Assembly: GCA_051745565.1 (NCBI GenBank)
Contig: JBNJEF010000014.1
Coordinates: forward strand, 1-16,169
DNA: 16,169 nucleotides
From: SKVL01 sp051745565
GTDB lineage: Bacteria; Patescibacteriota; Minisyncoccia; Phycocordibacterales; CSBR16-193
Reading direction: 5' to 3'
A model generated the notes under the pieces. That model did no database searches. It worked only from the letters and a program-made list of their open reading frames with translations, and was not told the origin of the DNA. Below are positions 1-6,262 of this stretch, piece by piece (positions within the stretch are counted from its first letter, which is position 1; the number at the start of each line of letters is the position of its first letter). Position numbers and translations under genes: made by a program.

Positions 1-2
1 AA

Positions 3-578
3 AAAGAACGATCGGAATCAACTTACAAGGACAGTTCTCGTGTTCAAGAGGGCTTAAAATATGTTAGTGAAGATACCAGCGCTCTTTCGGAGCAGGTGCG
101 AGAAGGATATCTGGATTTTGACGACTTTGAGACCTTGAAAATATATAATACATATCTTTACGGAGAAGAGAAGTTAGGGGCACCGTCTCTGTCTGGCGAT
201 AAAGGAGGTTACTTCGCTTTTAATTCAGGTATGCAGCTTAGAGCCTTAGAGCTGGCCATGAAGACGGGGGAGTTGAATATTGAAGAGCTCCAAAGAGAGG
301 TGAAACAAAAAGGTGATCTAGATGTAGATTACGTAGCCGTAGGTAATATTCCAACCAAGGTCATGGTTGCCGGACGGATCATTGATATAAACCCTGAAGA
401 TTATTCAGATCAAGAGAGAGAAAAATTAAAGCTTTTGGGGGAGTTGAGTTCTGAAAATGAAATGGGCACTGAAAGTGAGACTCAAGAAGATGATCAAAGA
501 ACTGAACAGGGAACTCAAGGTCCAGATAAAGAGTACGAGAACAAAGTCAGACAGAGTCCTGATTTTGGTTTAAATTAA
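3..578 (+). CDS. Unknown acidic protein, C-terminal part (5' end outside window)
   Basis: The reading frame is open from the first full codon of the window to a TAA at 576-578, so the gene begins upstream and 191 residues are visible. An internal GTG at 96 could be mistaken for the start, but the frame before it is open and reads like normal coding sequence. The visible part has a mixed helical region, a short beta-rich stretch around the words VDYVAVGN and KVMVAGRIIDI, and a highly charged low-complexity tail rich in Glu, Gln, Asp and Thr that is probably disordered. I do not recognise a family. The next gene follows after 9 nt with no Shine-Dalgarno site, so both are probably in one transcript. 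Confidence 0.7.
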   Translation, partial: KERSESTYKDSSRVQEGLKYVSEDTSALSEQVREGYLDFDDFETLKIYNTYLYGEEKLGAPSLSGDKGGYFAFNSGMQLRALELAMKTGELNIEELQREVKQKGDLDVDYVAVGNIPTKVMVAGRIIDINPEDYSDQEREKLKLLGELSSENEMGTESETQEDDQRTEQGTQGPDKEYENKVRQSPDFGLN

Positions 579-587
579 TTATATATT

Positions 588-920
588 ATGAAATTAGACA
601 AAAAGACCGCAACATATCTGGGAATTGATCATCTACCCCTTGAAAAACAGTTCGAGATACTCAAAAGACTTGAAGAGACTATAAATAAAAAGGTTCTAGC
701 CAGATTGCTTAGAGAAATGTCTTCTTCCGAAAAAGAATATTTTTTGAAACTTATAACCACCGGGAGTTTAGAAGAGGTAAAAGATATTATTTCTCAAGAT
801 CTTCCTCGGTTAAGTGATATTGTTATGGAAGAAAGGGAAAAAATTGTTAAAGAATTCAGGGATCTGTTTTTGAAATATAAATCCGATTTTTCGGAGAGTG
901 GGGTTAAAAAATCGCCATAA
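588..920 (+). CDS. Small helical protein, DUF5663-like
   Basis: A 110-residue, charged, entirely helical-looking protein without membrane segments or Cys. The N-terminal pattern (a leucine/glycine turn, then LPLEKQFEILKRLEETI and a VLARLLREMS helix followed by an acidic helix) resembles DUF5663, a small family that I associate with Patescibacteria; this assignment is from memory of the family pattern and is tentative. Function unknown. It starts 9 nt after the upstream gene and is probably cotranscribed with it. No SD is visible before the ATG. It ends in a Lys-Lys-Ser-Pro tail, and the next gene has its own promoter. Confidence 0.7.
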   Translation: MKLDKKTATYLGIDHLPLEKQFEILKRLEETINKKVLARLLREMSSSEKEYFLKLITTGSLEEVKDIISQDLPRLSDIVMEEREKIVKEFRDLFLKYKSDFSESGVKKSP

Positions 921-961
921 TTCAAATCTTTTTAAGGTTTTGGAAAAGGTTAATTATTTTA

Positions 962-970
962 TGTTAAAAT
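962..970 (+). promoter_or_regulatory. Extended -10 box for HD-domain gene, leaderless
   Basis: TG-T-TAAAAT lies exactly 6 nt upstream of the ATG at 977, so initiation about 7 nt after the box would put the first transcribed base at the A of the ATG. A poor -35 (TTGGAA at 940-945, spacer 19) is possible; the TG extension may compensate. Confidence 0.6.
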
Positions 971-976
971 CGCTGT

Positions 977-1558
977 ATGGCATTACCTACAAAAGATGAG
1001 GCAAAGGTTTTACTGAAAAATAACGTAAAGGGCGATTACCAACGTTTTCATGCCAAAATGGTGGCATCATTAATGGAAGGCTATGCCAATAAGTTCGGGA
1101 AGGATGATAACCTGTGGTATATTACCGGTCTTTTACATGATATTGATTTTGAGAGCTTCCCCAATGACCATCCGGCAAAGTCACTAGAGTGGTTTAGGGG
1201 GTGGAACTATCCTCAAGAGTTAATTCATGCAATAGAAGCGCATGCTTATGGGTATAACGGATTTAGTACACTGCCTGAAACAAAACTTGCTTCCACTCTA
1301 TTGGCCTGTGACGAGATAACGGGTATTTTTTATGCTTATCAAAAGATGAACCCGATACCGTTCGGACAGATGAAGGTTAGCTCTATAAAAAAGAAATTCG
1401 GACAGAAGGATTTTGCTGCTACTGTAGATCGAGAACTTATAACACTAGGCTGTAATAAGCTCGGTATTGAAATAGGAGAGCACATAGAGAATGTCGTTTT
1501 CTTTTTAAGTGATTTGGATAGTTCTCAAAGCATTTCAAGTGACCGCGGTAAAGAATAA
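977..1558 (+). CDS. HD-domain protein (predicted metal-dependent phosphohydrolase)
   Basis: A 193-residue HD superfamily protein. Visible metal-site residues are H25 (in RFHAKMVA), the H54-D55 doublet in GLLHDID, H65 in NDHPAKS, H84 and H89 in HAIEAHA, and D112 in ACDEITG. This order (H...HD...H...H...D) is that of HDIG/HD hydrolases, which usually act on nucleotides or cyclic dinucleotides; the substrate cannot be read from the sequence. Cytosolic, no membrane segment. The C-terminal 12 or so residues are Ser-rich and probably disordered. The start at 977 is supported by a -10 box 6 nt upstream (leaderless). The macrodomain gene follows 12 nt after the stop, so the pair is probably an operon; both families handle nucleotide derivatives, which is suggestive only. 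Confidence 0.85.
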   Translation: MALPTKDEAKVLLKNNVKGDYQRFHAKMVASLMEGYANKFGKDDNLWYITGLLHDIDFESFPNDHPAKSLEWFRGWNYPQELIHAIEAHAYGYNGFSTLPETKLASTLLACDEITGIFYAYQKMNPIPFGQMKVSSIKKKFGQKDFAATVDRELITLGCNKLGIEIGEHIENVVFFLSDLDSSQSISSDRGKE

Positions 1559-1570
1559 AGGGGGCCTTTT

Positions 1571-2110
1571 ATGATAAGTGATGAAGGAAGTAAAAGTAAT
1601 TTAGAAATAATAGAGGGGAATATAACGGATCAGCCTGATATTGAGGCAGTGGTAAATGCCGCTAATTCTCGACTTGCTCCGGGCGGGGGTGTGGCCGGAG
1701 CTATACATAAAGCTTCCGGACCAAAGCTTTATGAAGAGGCGAAAGAAAAGGCCCCGATAAAACCCGGTGATTGCGTCATCACAGAAGCTTATGATCTACC
1801 TAATAAATATGTTCTTCACTGTTTGGGTCCTCGCTATGGTATAGATGAACCTGCTCCCGATCTTCTTGAGAGTGTCTATAAGAGAGCCTTAATAATAGCT
1901 GATAATTATAATATCAGCTCAGTTGCCTTTCCCGCCATTTCAACCGGGGCTTTCGGTTACCCGATAGAGGAGGCCGCGGAAGTTTCCTTGAGAGCGGTTT
2001 TGAAAGAATTTAAAAACCTGAAAAATGTAAATAGGGTTCGTTTTGTACTCCATAGCAAAAAGGACAGGAGTATTTTTGAGAGAGTTTACCGACAGGTGAG
2101 AAATCTTTAA
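1571..2110 (+). CDS. Macrodomain protein (probable ADP-ribose/O-acetyl-ADP-ribose hydrolase)
   Basis: A 179-residue single macrodomain of the MacroD/YmdB type. Diagnostic motifs are GNITD (16-20), VNAAN (28-32), the Gly-rich ADP-ribose loop GGGVAGAIH (38-46) and the diphosphate-binding STGAFGYP (124-131). Known members of this subgroup deacetylate O-acetyl-ADP-ribose or remove mono-ADP-ribose from proteins; the Asn of VNAAN and the loop residues typical of active members are present, so activity is plausible. A purine-rich AAAGGGGG element ends 6 nt before the ATG and may act as a weak SD. Cotranscribed with the HD gene. Its stop codon overlaps the convergent NifX-like gene by 4 bp (2107-2110, shared TTAA). 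Confidence 0.92.
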   Translation: MISDEGSKSNLEIIEGNITDQPDIEAVVNAANSRLAPGGGVAGAIHKASGPKLYEEAKEKAPIKPGDCVITEAYDLPNKYVLHCLGPRYGIDEPAPDLLESVYKRALIIADNYNISSVAFPAISTGAFGYPIEEAAEVSLRAVLKEFKNLKNVNRVRFVLHSKKDRSIFERVYRQVRNL

Positions 2111-2421
2111 TCTTCAACCAGAAATTCTCTTAGCACATCTTCAACAGAACCTTCTTTTTCATAGTGCTTTATACCTTCATCTTCCAATACGTTAGCCATT
2201 TTTCCACCGAAGGTGCCGGAGATAACGATGTTCACCTCTTTTTCTGCCAGCATTTTTGCGGTAGAAACTCCGGCTCCGCCACGATCTTTAGTAAAGGGAT
2301 TTGATAGCGCCTCAAGGAGTTCTCCTTTTTCGTTAAATATTAGATAGTAAGGAGCGCGTCCGCCCAGAGAGCTTATTTTAGATTTTTTATCTTTATTATC
2401 TGCGGAAATAGCTATTTTCAT
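2107..2421 (-). CDS. NifX/MTH1175-like dinitrogenase iron-molybdenum cofactor family protein
   Basis: A 104-residue protein of the NifB/NifX/MTH1175 fold (small RNase H-like domain). It opens with the typical MKIAISADN strand, has the SSLGGRAPYYLIFN segment, a GGAGVSTAKMLAEKEVNIVISG core and the GGKMANVLEDEGI helix. There are no nitrogenase genes nearby and no reason to think of nitrogen fixation. Stand-alone members of this family are found in many anaerobes and are thought to bind metal or iron-sulfur species, but their roles are largely unknown. The gene starts 1 bp after the stop of the upstream half-permease (stop at 2423-2425), so it is the third gene of a tight operon and is probably functionally tied to the permease. 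Confidence 0.88.
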   Translation of the reverse strand: MKIAISADNKDKKSKISSLGGRAPYYLIFNEKGELLEALSNPFTKDRGGAGVSTAKMLAEKEVNIVISGTFGGKMANVLEDEGIKHYEKEGSVEDVLREFLVED

Positions 2422-2422
2422 A

Positions 2423-2923
2423 TTAAAGTAATTTATTAATTAATAATCCGTTTATAATAGAGAATAAGATCATATACAAGGTAAGCATTATGGTGAAGGA
2501 AAGACCAAAATACTGCACCATTACTGGCAAAAAAGGTATTTTAATGGCCCTGTTGTAGAGAAATACGGTAATAAGTGAGTTTTTCATTCCTTCTTTTTTC
2601 AAGTCAGCAATTAGTGGGTACCACATATATATAGGTCCGCTGGAGAGTATTCCTCCGGTAATTGAGATAATCCAGCCCTTGATACCGGAGCTATCTCCTA
2701 AAAGTTCTTTGATCTTTTTGTTGTTTAGGAATAGTCCAAGTAAGAACATAATAAAGAAGACCACAATAAATACGGGAACTATTTCACGGATAATACTCAA
2801 AAACTGAAGCATAACATCGTTGGCGGATTCCGAGTCGTAAAGAAATATCAAAAGATATAATACAGTAACGGTTAAGAGGAATATCCATTTGGGGGTGAGT
2901 TTTTTTATAGAGATCTTAATCAT
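2423..2923 (-). CDS. Half-permease, second half of COG0701/DUF318 (ArsP/YraQ-like) permease
   Basis: A 166-residue membrane protein matching the C-terminal half of COG0701 permeases, with the signature SSGPIYMWYPLIADLKKEG and the following NRAIKIPFLPV stretch. About five hydrophobic segments are visible, one probably re-entrant around the SGP signature. I place the start at the ATG at 2921-2923: it overlaps the stop of the first half in an ATGA (2920-2923), and upstream in-frame codons to 2980 only re-read the end of that gene. A longer version from 2980 is unlikely. Full-length family members carry two such repeats in one chain; here they are separate, so the two products probably assemble as a heteromer. 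Substrate unknown; family members such as ArsP export organoarsenicals, but nothing here shows that specificity. Confidence 0.85.
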   Translation of the reverse strand: MIKISIKKLTPKWIFLLTVTVLYLLIFLYDSESANDVMLQFLSIIREIVPVFIVVFFIMFLLGLFLNNKKIKELLGDSSGIKGWIISITGGILSSGPIYMWYPLIADLKKEGMKNSLITVFLYNRAIKIPFLPVMVQYFGLSFTIMLTLYMILFSIINGLLINKLL

Positions 2924-3348
2924 AGAAGTGAAGAGGTGAAGACAGTTAGAATAGCCACAACCAAAGCCGTAAGGAAACATAAAAGATTTCTCATCAGAGC
3001 GAATCTTTTTCCAAGAACAAGTGATTCAGCGGGTAGTTGAGCAACACCGACACTTATCCATGCGACTATAAAGGCGGTAACGGCAACCAAAGAAACACCT
3101 TGTTCCAATAACTCTCCGCCGATGATGTAGCTTACAATGGGATTACCCATAGCAATACTCCCGATTGCGGACCCGAGAAAAGAATCCACAAGTTCGTTGC
3201 CGGTGAATACCCTTGTGTAAAGCTCTTTTGGTATTAGGGTCATCATAATGCTTACAAGCATTATGGAACCCAAAACTATCGGCAGAAATTGGCCGAAGCT
3301 TTTTAGTGTTCTTAAAAAAGCTCCTTTTGCGGTTTCCATATTTAACAT
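2920..3348 (-). CDS. Half-permease, first half of COG0701/DUF318 (ArsP/YraQ-like) permease
   Basis: A 142-residue membrane protein matching the N-terminal half of COG0701 permeases: a first hydrophobic helix (FLPIVLGSIMLVSIM), the re-entrant signature GNPIVSYIIGGELLEQG, a VAVTAFIVAWISVGVAQLP helix and a C-terminal hydrophobic helix ending at the stop. The start is the ATG at 3346-3348; a second ATG three codons in (3337-3339) is possible. An extended -10 box lies 10 nt upstream, giving at most a few nt of leader and no SD. First gene of the operon; translationally coupled by ATGA to the second half and then to the NifX-like gene. It is not a broken gene, because both halves end and start cleanly at the overlap and keep their signatures. 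Confidence 0.83.
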   Translation of the reverse strand: MLNMETAKGAFLRTLKSFGQFLPIVLGSIMLVSIMMTLIPKELYTRVFTGNELVDSFLGSAIGSIAMGNPIVSYIIGGELLEQGVSLVAVTAFIVAWISVGVAQLPAESLVLGKRFALMRNLLCFLTALVVAILTVFTSSLL

Positions 3349-3358
3349 TTAGATATCT

Positions 3359-3367
3359 ATATTATCA
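3359..3367 (-). promoter_or_regulatory. Extended -10 box for split-permease operon
   Basis: On the minus strand TG-A-TAATAT ends 10 nt before the ATG at 3348, predicting a start of transcription about 3-4 nt before the start codon. It stands back to back with the dcd promoter in a 114-bp divergent gap. Confidence 0.5.
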
Positions 3368-3422
3368 TTTTCTCTTATAACTATGTCTCTTGCAAATTTT
3401 GCATTTTGTTTTTGTCTTTACC

Positions 3423-3431
3423 TGATATAAT
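3423..3431 (+). promoter_or_regulatory. Extended consensus -10 box for dcd
   Basis: TG-A-TATAAT, a perfect extended -10, with no convincing -35. Predicted transcription start near 3438, giving a leader of about 25 nt before the ATG at 3463. The leader has no SD close to the start codon. Confidence 0.6.
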
Positions 3432-3462
3432 GTTAAAGGTATTACAAAATTGAATTATTATT

Positions 3463-4026
3463 ATGATACTATCGGATAAGGATATAAAAAAAGCAATAAA
3501 AAGCGAAGACATTATTATAGACCCTTTTGATGAGAACGATCTACAACCAGCCTCGGTTGATCTTCATTTAGGTAAACATTTTTTGGTATTTGAAAGCAAA
3601 TCAAATTATGTATTAGACCCCAAAAAACCGATGGATGATCTGATGGAGGAGGTTGCCATTAGTGAAGATGAGCCCTTTGTAATGCATCCCGGAGAGTTCG
3701 CTCTGGGAGTTATAGATGAAAAGACAGGTGTGTCTTCCGGGTACGTAGGACGATTGGAGGGCAAAAGTTCCATTGGAAGAATGGGGATGTTGATACATGT
3801 TACTGCCGGATTTTTGGACCCCGGTAACTGTTTGAAAATGACCCTTGAACTTCATAATACCGCCAACCTTCCCATATTACTTTATTACAAAATGCCCATT
3901 GCTCAGATGGCTTTTGAGAAATTATCTTCAGAGTGCGAAAAACCTTATTCAAGAATAAGGAATAAGTACGTAGGGGATGTAAAACCGCGGGCGAGCCAGA
4001 TCTGGAAGAGTTTTGAAGATCATTAA
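3463..4026 (+). CDS. dcd: dCTP deaminase (possibly bifunctional dCTP deaminase/dUTPase)
   Basis: A 187-residue trimeric dUTPase-fold protein that converts dCTP to dUTP plus ammonia, or directly to dUMP in bifunctional forms. Visible motifs are LQPASVDLHLG (28-37), EGKSSIGR (99-106), HVTAGFLDPG (112-121), MTLELHN (126-132) and the C-terminal nucleotide-closing motif around YSRIRNKYVG (162-171). S102, R106 and E129 match in position and spacing the E. coli catalytic residues Ser111, Arg115 and Glu138. The TAGF segment and the TANLP / KYVG ending resemble the Mycobacterium bifunctional enzyme more than E. coli Dcd, so dUTPase activity is possible, although the usual second Gly after DPG is not conserved. 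No separate dut is seen in the window. It supplies dUMP for the ThyX-like protein. Confidence 0.93.
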   Translation: MILSDKDIKKAIKSEDIIIDPFDENDLQPASVDLHLGKHFLVFESKSNYVLDPKKPMDDLMEEVAISEDEPFVMHPGEFALGVIDEKTGVSSGYVGRLEGKSSIGRMGMLIHVTAGFLDPGNCLKMTLELHNTANLPILLYYKMPIAQMAFEKLSSECEKPYSRIRNKYVGDVKPRASQIWKSFEDH

Positions 4027-4028
4027 TC

Positions 4029-4057
4029 TTGAAAAGCGATGCACTCTTTCATAAAAT
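4029..4057 (+). promoter_or_regulatory. Promoter of amrS, leaderless
   Basis: TTGAAA (4029-4034), a 17-bp spacer, and TAAAAT (4052-4057), followed by exactly 6 nt and the ATG at 4064. The -35 begins 3 nt after the dcd stop. Predicted transcription starts at the ATG itself. Confidence 0.65.
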
Positions 4058-4063
4058 GAAATT

Positions 4064-5080
4064 ATGAAAGAAGCCCGATTTTATAAAAAGCTAAAAGACG
4101 GAAAGGTGCAGTGTCGCAACTGCCCACATTACTGCCTGGTGTCTGAAAATGAGAGGGGAAAGTGTGGCATAAGAGAGAATAGAGAAGGAGTGCTTTATTC
4201 TTTAGTTTACGGAAAGCCGGCAGCTTTAAATATAGACCCCATAGAAAAGAAACCTTTTTACCACTTTCTTCCAGGGAGCCGTTCTCTCTCACTTGGAACA
4301 GTCGGATGTCCTTTCTCATGCAAGAATTGCCAGAACTGGCAGATGTCGCAAGGTCCTAAAATTGAAGGGAAAATAGGAGGTGAAAATATTTCACCTGAAA
4401 AGATAATAGAGATCGCCAAAGAAGAGAATCTTCCTTCCATATCTTACACTTACACTGAGCCTACCGGTTTTTTAGAGTACGCTCTGGATACTATGGAGAT
4501 TGCCAAAAAAGAGGGACTGAAGAACTGTTTTGTCTCTCAGGGATATATGTCTCCGGAATCTGCTGAAGCATCATCTTCCCTATTAGACGCTATTAATATA
4601 GATATAAAAAGTTCTGACGACGCTTTTTATAGAGAGAACTGTGGCGGAAGACTTGAACCTGTTCTAGAGACAGCGAAGCTAATGAAGAAAAAAGGAGTAT
4701 GGGTTGAAATAACCACTCTGGTTATTCCCACTCTCTCAGATTCGGACCAAGTGTTCAAGGATATAGCAGGCTTTATACGTAAAGAACTTGGATCTGAAAC
4801 CCCTTGGCATATCAGTCGTTTTTGTGGTGAGGTCTCTTGGAAATTAAAGCATTTGCCGGATACACCAGAAGAAAGTCTTATGAGGGCGTATGAGATAGGT
4901 AAGGAAGTGGGCCTGAGATACGTATATATTGGTGATATCTTTAATTCGTCTCTAAGCAATACTTACTGTCCTCAGTGTGGAGCTCTTTGCATTAAAAGGG
5001 CAGGTTTTGAGGTTAATGAAAATCATCTGGAAGGTAAGTGTCTCGAGTGTGGAGAGAATCTTAATTTGATACTCAGTTGA
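4064..5080 (+). CDS. amrS: AmmeMemoRadiSam system radical SAM enzyme
   Basis: A 338-residue COG1180-type radical SAM protein. The [4Fe-4S]-binding CxxxCxxC motif is GCPFSCKNCQNW (C82, C86, C89). Before it is the family's N-terminal Cys cluster (C17, C20, C24, C34) and the YGKPAALNIDPIEKKPFYHFLPG segment typical of AmmeMemoRadiSam and PflA-like proteins; SYTYTEPT (127-134) follows in the barrel. The C-terminus carries a zinc-ribbon-like CPQC...CLEC (C302, C305, C326, C329). The family is defined by gene neighbourhood with MEMO and AMMECR1, exactly as seen here; its substrate is not established, and glycyl-radical activation is not supported since no glycyl-radical enzyme is nearby. Start at 4064 fits a leaderless promoter. 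Confidence 0.93.
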   Translation: MKEARFYKKLKDGKVQCRNCPHYCLVSENERGKCGIRENREGVLYSLVYGKPAALNIDPIEKKPFYHFLPGSRSLSLGTVGCPFSCKNCQNWQMSQGPKIEGKIGGENISPEKIIEIAKEENLPSISYTYTEPTGFLEYALDTMEIAKKEGLKNCFVSQGYMSPESAEASSSLLDAINIDIKSSDDAFYRENCGGRLEPVLETAKLMKKKGVWVEITTLVIPTLSDSDQVFKDIAGFIRKELGSETPWHISRFCGEVSWKLKHLPDTPEESLMRAYEIGKEVGLRYVYIGDIFNSSLSNTYCPQCGALCIKRAGFEVNENHLEGKCLECGENLNLILS

Positions 5081-5107
5081 TGATATTTATTTAGTAATAA
5101 TTTGAAT

Positions 5108-5737
5108 ATGGAAATAGTTTTTGCAGCAATAGCACCTCATCCTCCTATCCTTTTGCCCGAAGTTGGATCGGAAAAAGATAGAGAAACAGTAGGAAATACT
5201 ATATCGGCTCTGGGTACTCTGGGTGAGAGTTTTAAAGAAAAAGATCCGGAAAGAATAATTATCTCTTCTCCTCATTCTGATTGGGGTTTTAATGTGCCTC
5301 TATATTTTTTGGCAAAAGATTTTAAAGGAGAGATAGAAACTATAATAACCGACTTTGAAGAACCTAAGGAGTACTTTAAAAAAGGAAGAGATGTGTATAA
5401 GTTTAATGTTTGCTTCCAAAAAGAGAAAGTGGCTATAATAGCAAGTGGGGACCTTTCACATAAACTCAAAAACGAAGGTCCTTATAAGTATCATCCGGAC
5501 GGGGAGAAGTTTGATAGAGAGCTTATAGATTCGCTTGAGAAAAAAGATATAGATAATATTTTAGACCTTAGTGTAAAGTATCCGGAAGCAGGGGAGTGCG
5601 GCTTGAGATCTTTTTGCTTTCTTTTAGGTATACTTGAAGCAAGAAAAGAAACTGAAGATCTGGACTTTGAATTTGAAATAAATTCCTATGAAGCCCCATT
5701 CGGAGTCGGGTATTTAGTAGCTGATGTTAAATTATGA
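5108..5737 (+). CDS. amrB: AmmeMemoRadiSam system protein B (MEMO/LigB-like, class III extradiol dioxygenase fold)
   Basis: A 209-residue protein of the MEMO / extradiol dioxygenase LigB superfamily. Candidate metal ligands are H11 in APHPPILLP, H56 in SSPHSDWG and H118 in SGDLSH, with AGECGLRSF (161-169) offering a Glu/Cys near the site, and a family-like C-terminal YEAPFGVGYLVAD. I start at the ATG at 5108; a TTG two codons earlier (5102) is less likely. The 27-nt gap to amrS has no SD, but AATAAT (5096-5101) lies 6 nt before the ATG and could give a second, leaderless transcript. The stop overlaps the next start (ATGA, 5734-5737), so translation of the two is coupled. Enzymatic activity of the family is unproven. 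Confidence 0.9.
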   Translation: MEIVFAAIAPHPPILLPEVGSEKDRETVGNTISALGTLGESFKEKDPERIIISSPHSDWGFNVPLYFLAKDFKGEIETIITDFEEPKEYFKKGRDVYKFNVCFQKEKVAIIASGDLSHKLKNEGPYKYHPDGEKFDRELIDSLEKKDIDNILDLSVKYPEAGECGLRSFCFLLGILEARKETEDLDFEFEINSYEAPFGVGYLVADVKL

Positions 5738-6252
5738 ATCCTTATGTAAAATTAGCCAAAGAAGCGATTGAAAGTTATGTAAAAAAGGGAGAAGTTATCG
5801 CTCTTCCCAAAGATTTGCCCGCAGATTTTTATAACAGAAGGGCCGGGGTTTTTGTTACCCTAAAGAAAGACGATCAACTAAGAGGTTGCTTGGGAACGAC
5901 TTTTCCACTAAAGAATAATATTGCCGGTGATATAGTCTCTAATGCTATTGCAGCCGCCACCCAAGACCCTAGATTTGGTCAAGTGGAAGAGTCAGAATTA
6001 CCGTATCTTTTTTATGAAGTCTATATCTTAACTTCTCCTATGATAGTTAACGGACTTGAAGAATTAGATCCTGAGAAATACGGTATAATAGTGGTCGGCA
6101 GTTCAGGAAGAAGTGCCGTACTTCTTCCGGGTTTACAAGGAATAGATACTCCGAGAGAACAACTGGAAACCGCTTGCAACAAAGCGGGGATTGATATAGA
6201 GGAAGAGGATATTTCAATGTTTCGCTTCCAAACGGAAAAACATGAAGGTTAG
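5734..6252 (+). CDS. amrA: AmmeMemoRadiSam system protein A (AMMECR1 domain)
   Basis: A 172-residue AMMECR1-domain protein. The hallmark LRGCLG hexapeptide is at residues 49-54, preceded by the GVFVTLKKDDQ strand, and followed by ATQDPRFG (75-82), the EVYILTSP strand and a YGIIVVGSSGRSAVLLPGLQ sheet, all in family order. Length is close to normal for a single AMMECR1 domain. Known only as a conserved protein associated with MEMO and the radical SAM partner; the Cys of LRGC suggests a catalytic or binding role. Its start lies inside the stop of amrB (ATGA), implying coupled, roughly equal synthesis. It is convergent with thyX, with a 10-bp gap and no clear terminator. Confidence 0.93.
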   Translation: MNPYVKLAKEAIESYVKKGEVIALPKDLPADFYNRRAGVFVTLKKDDQLRGCLGTTFPLKNNIAGDIVSNAIAAATQDPRFGQVEESELPYLFYEVYILTSPMIVNGLEELDPEKYGIIVVGSSGRSAVLLPGLQGIDTPREQLETACNKAGIDIEEEDISMFRFQTEKHEG

Positions 6253-6262
6253 TAGTGCTGAT

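Noticed and set aside
96..578. Taking the GTG at 96 as the start of the first gene
   Set aside because: The same frame is open to the left edge with normal-looking residues and there is no SD before the GTG; the gene is truncated by the window.
2107..2421. Nitrogen-fixation function for the NifX-like protein
   Set aside because: No nitrogenase or other nif genes are present, and the stand-alone family is common in non-fixers.
2924..2980. Longer N-terminus for the second half-permease
   Set aside because: The extra 19 codons only re-read the end of the first half in another frame, and the ATGA overlap gives a better start at 2923.
4062..4959. Minus-strand open frames over amrS (4062-4319, 4258-4440, 4627-4959)
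   Set aside because: They lie opposite a well-supported radical SAM gene and show no family features of their own.
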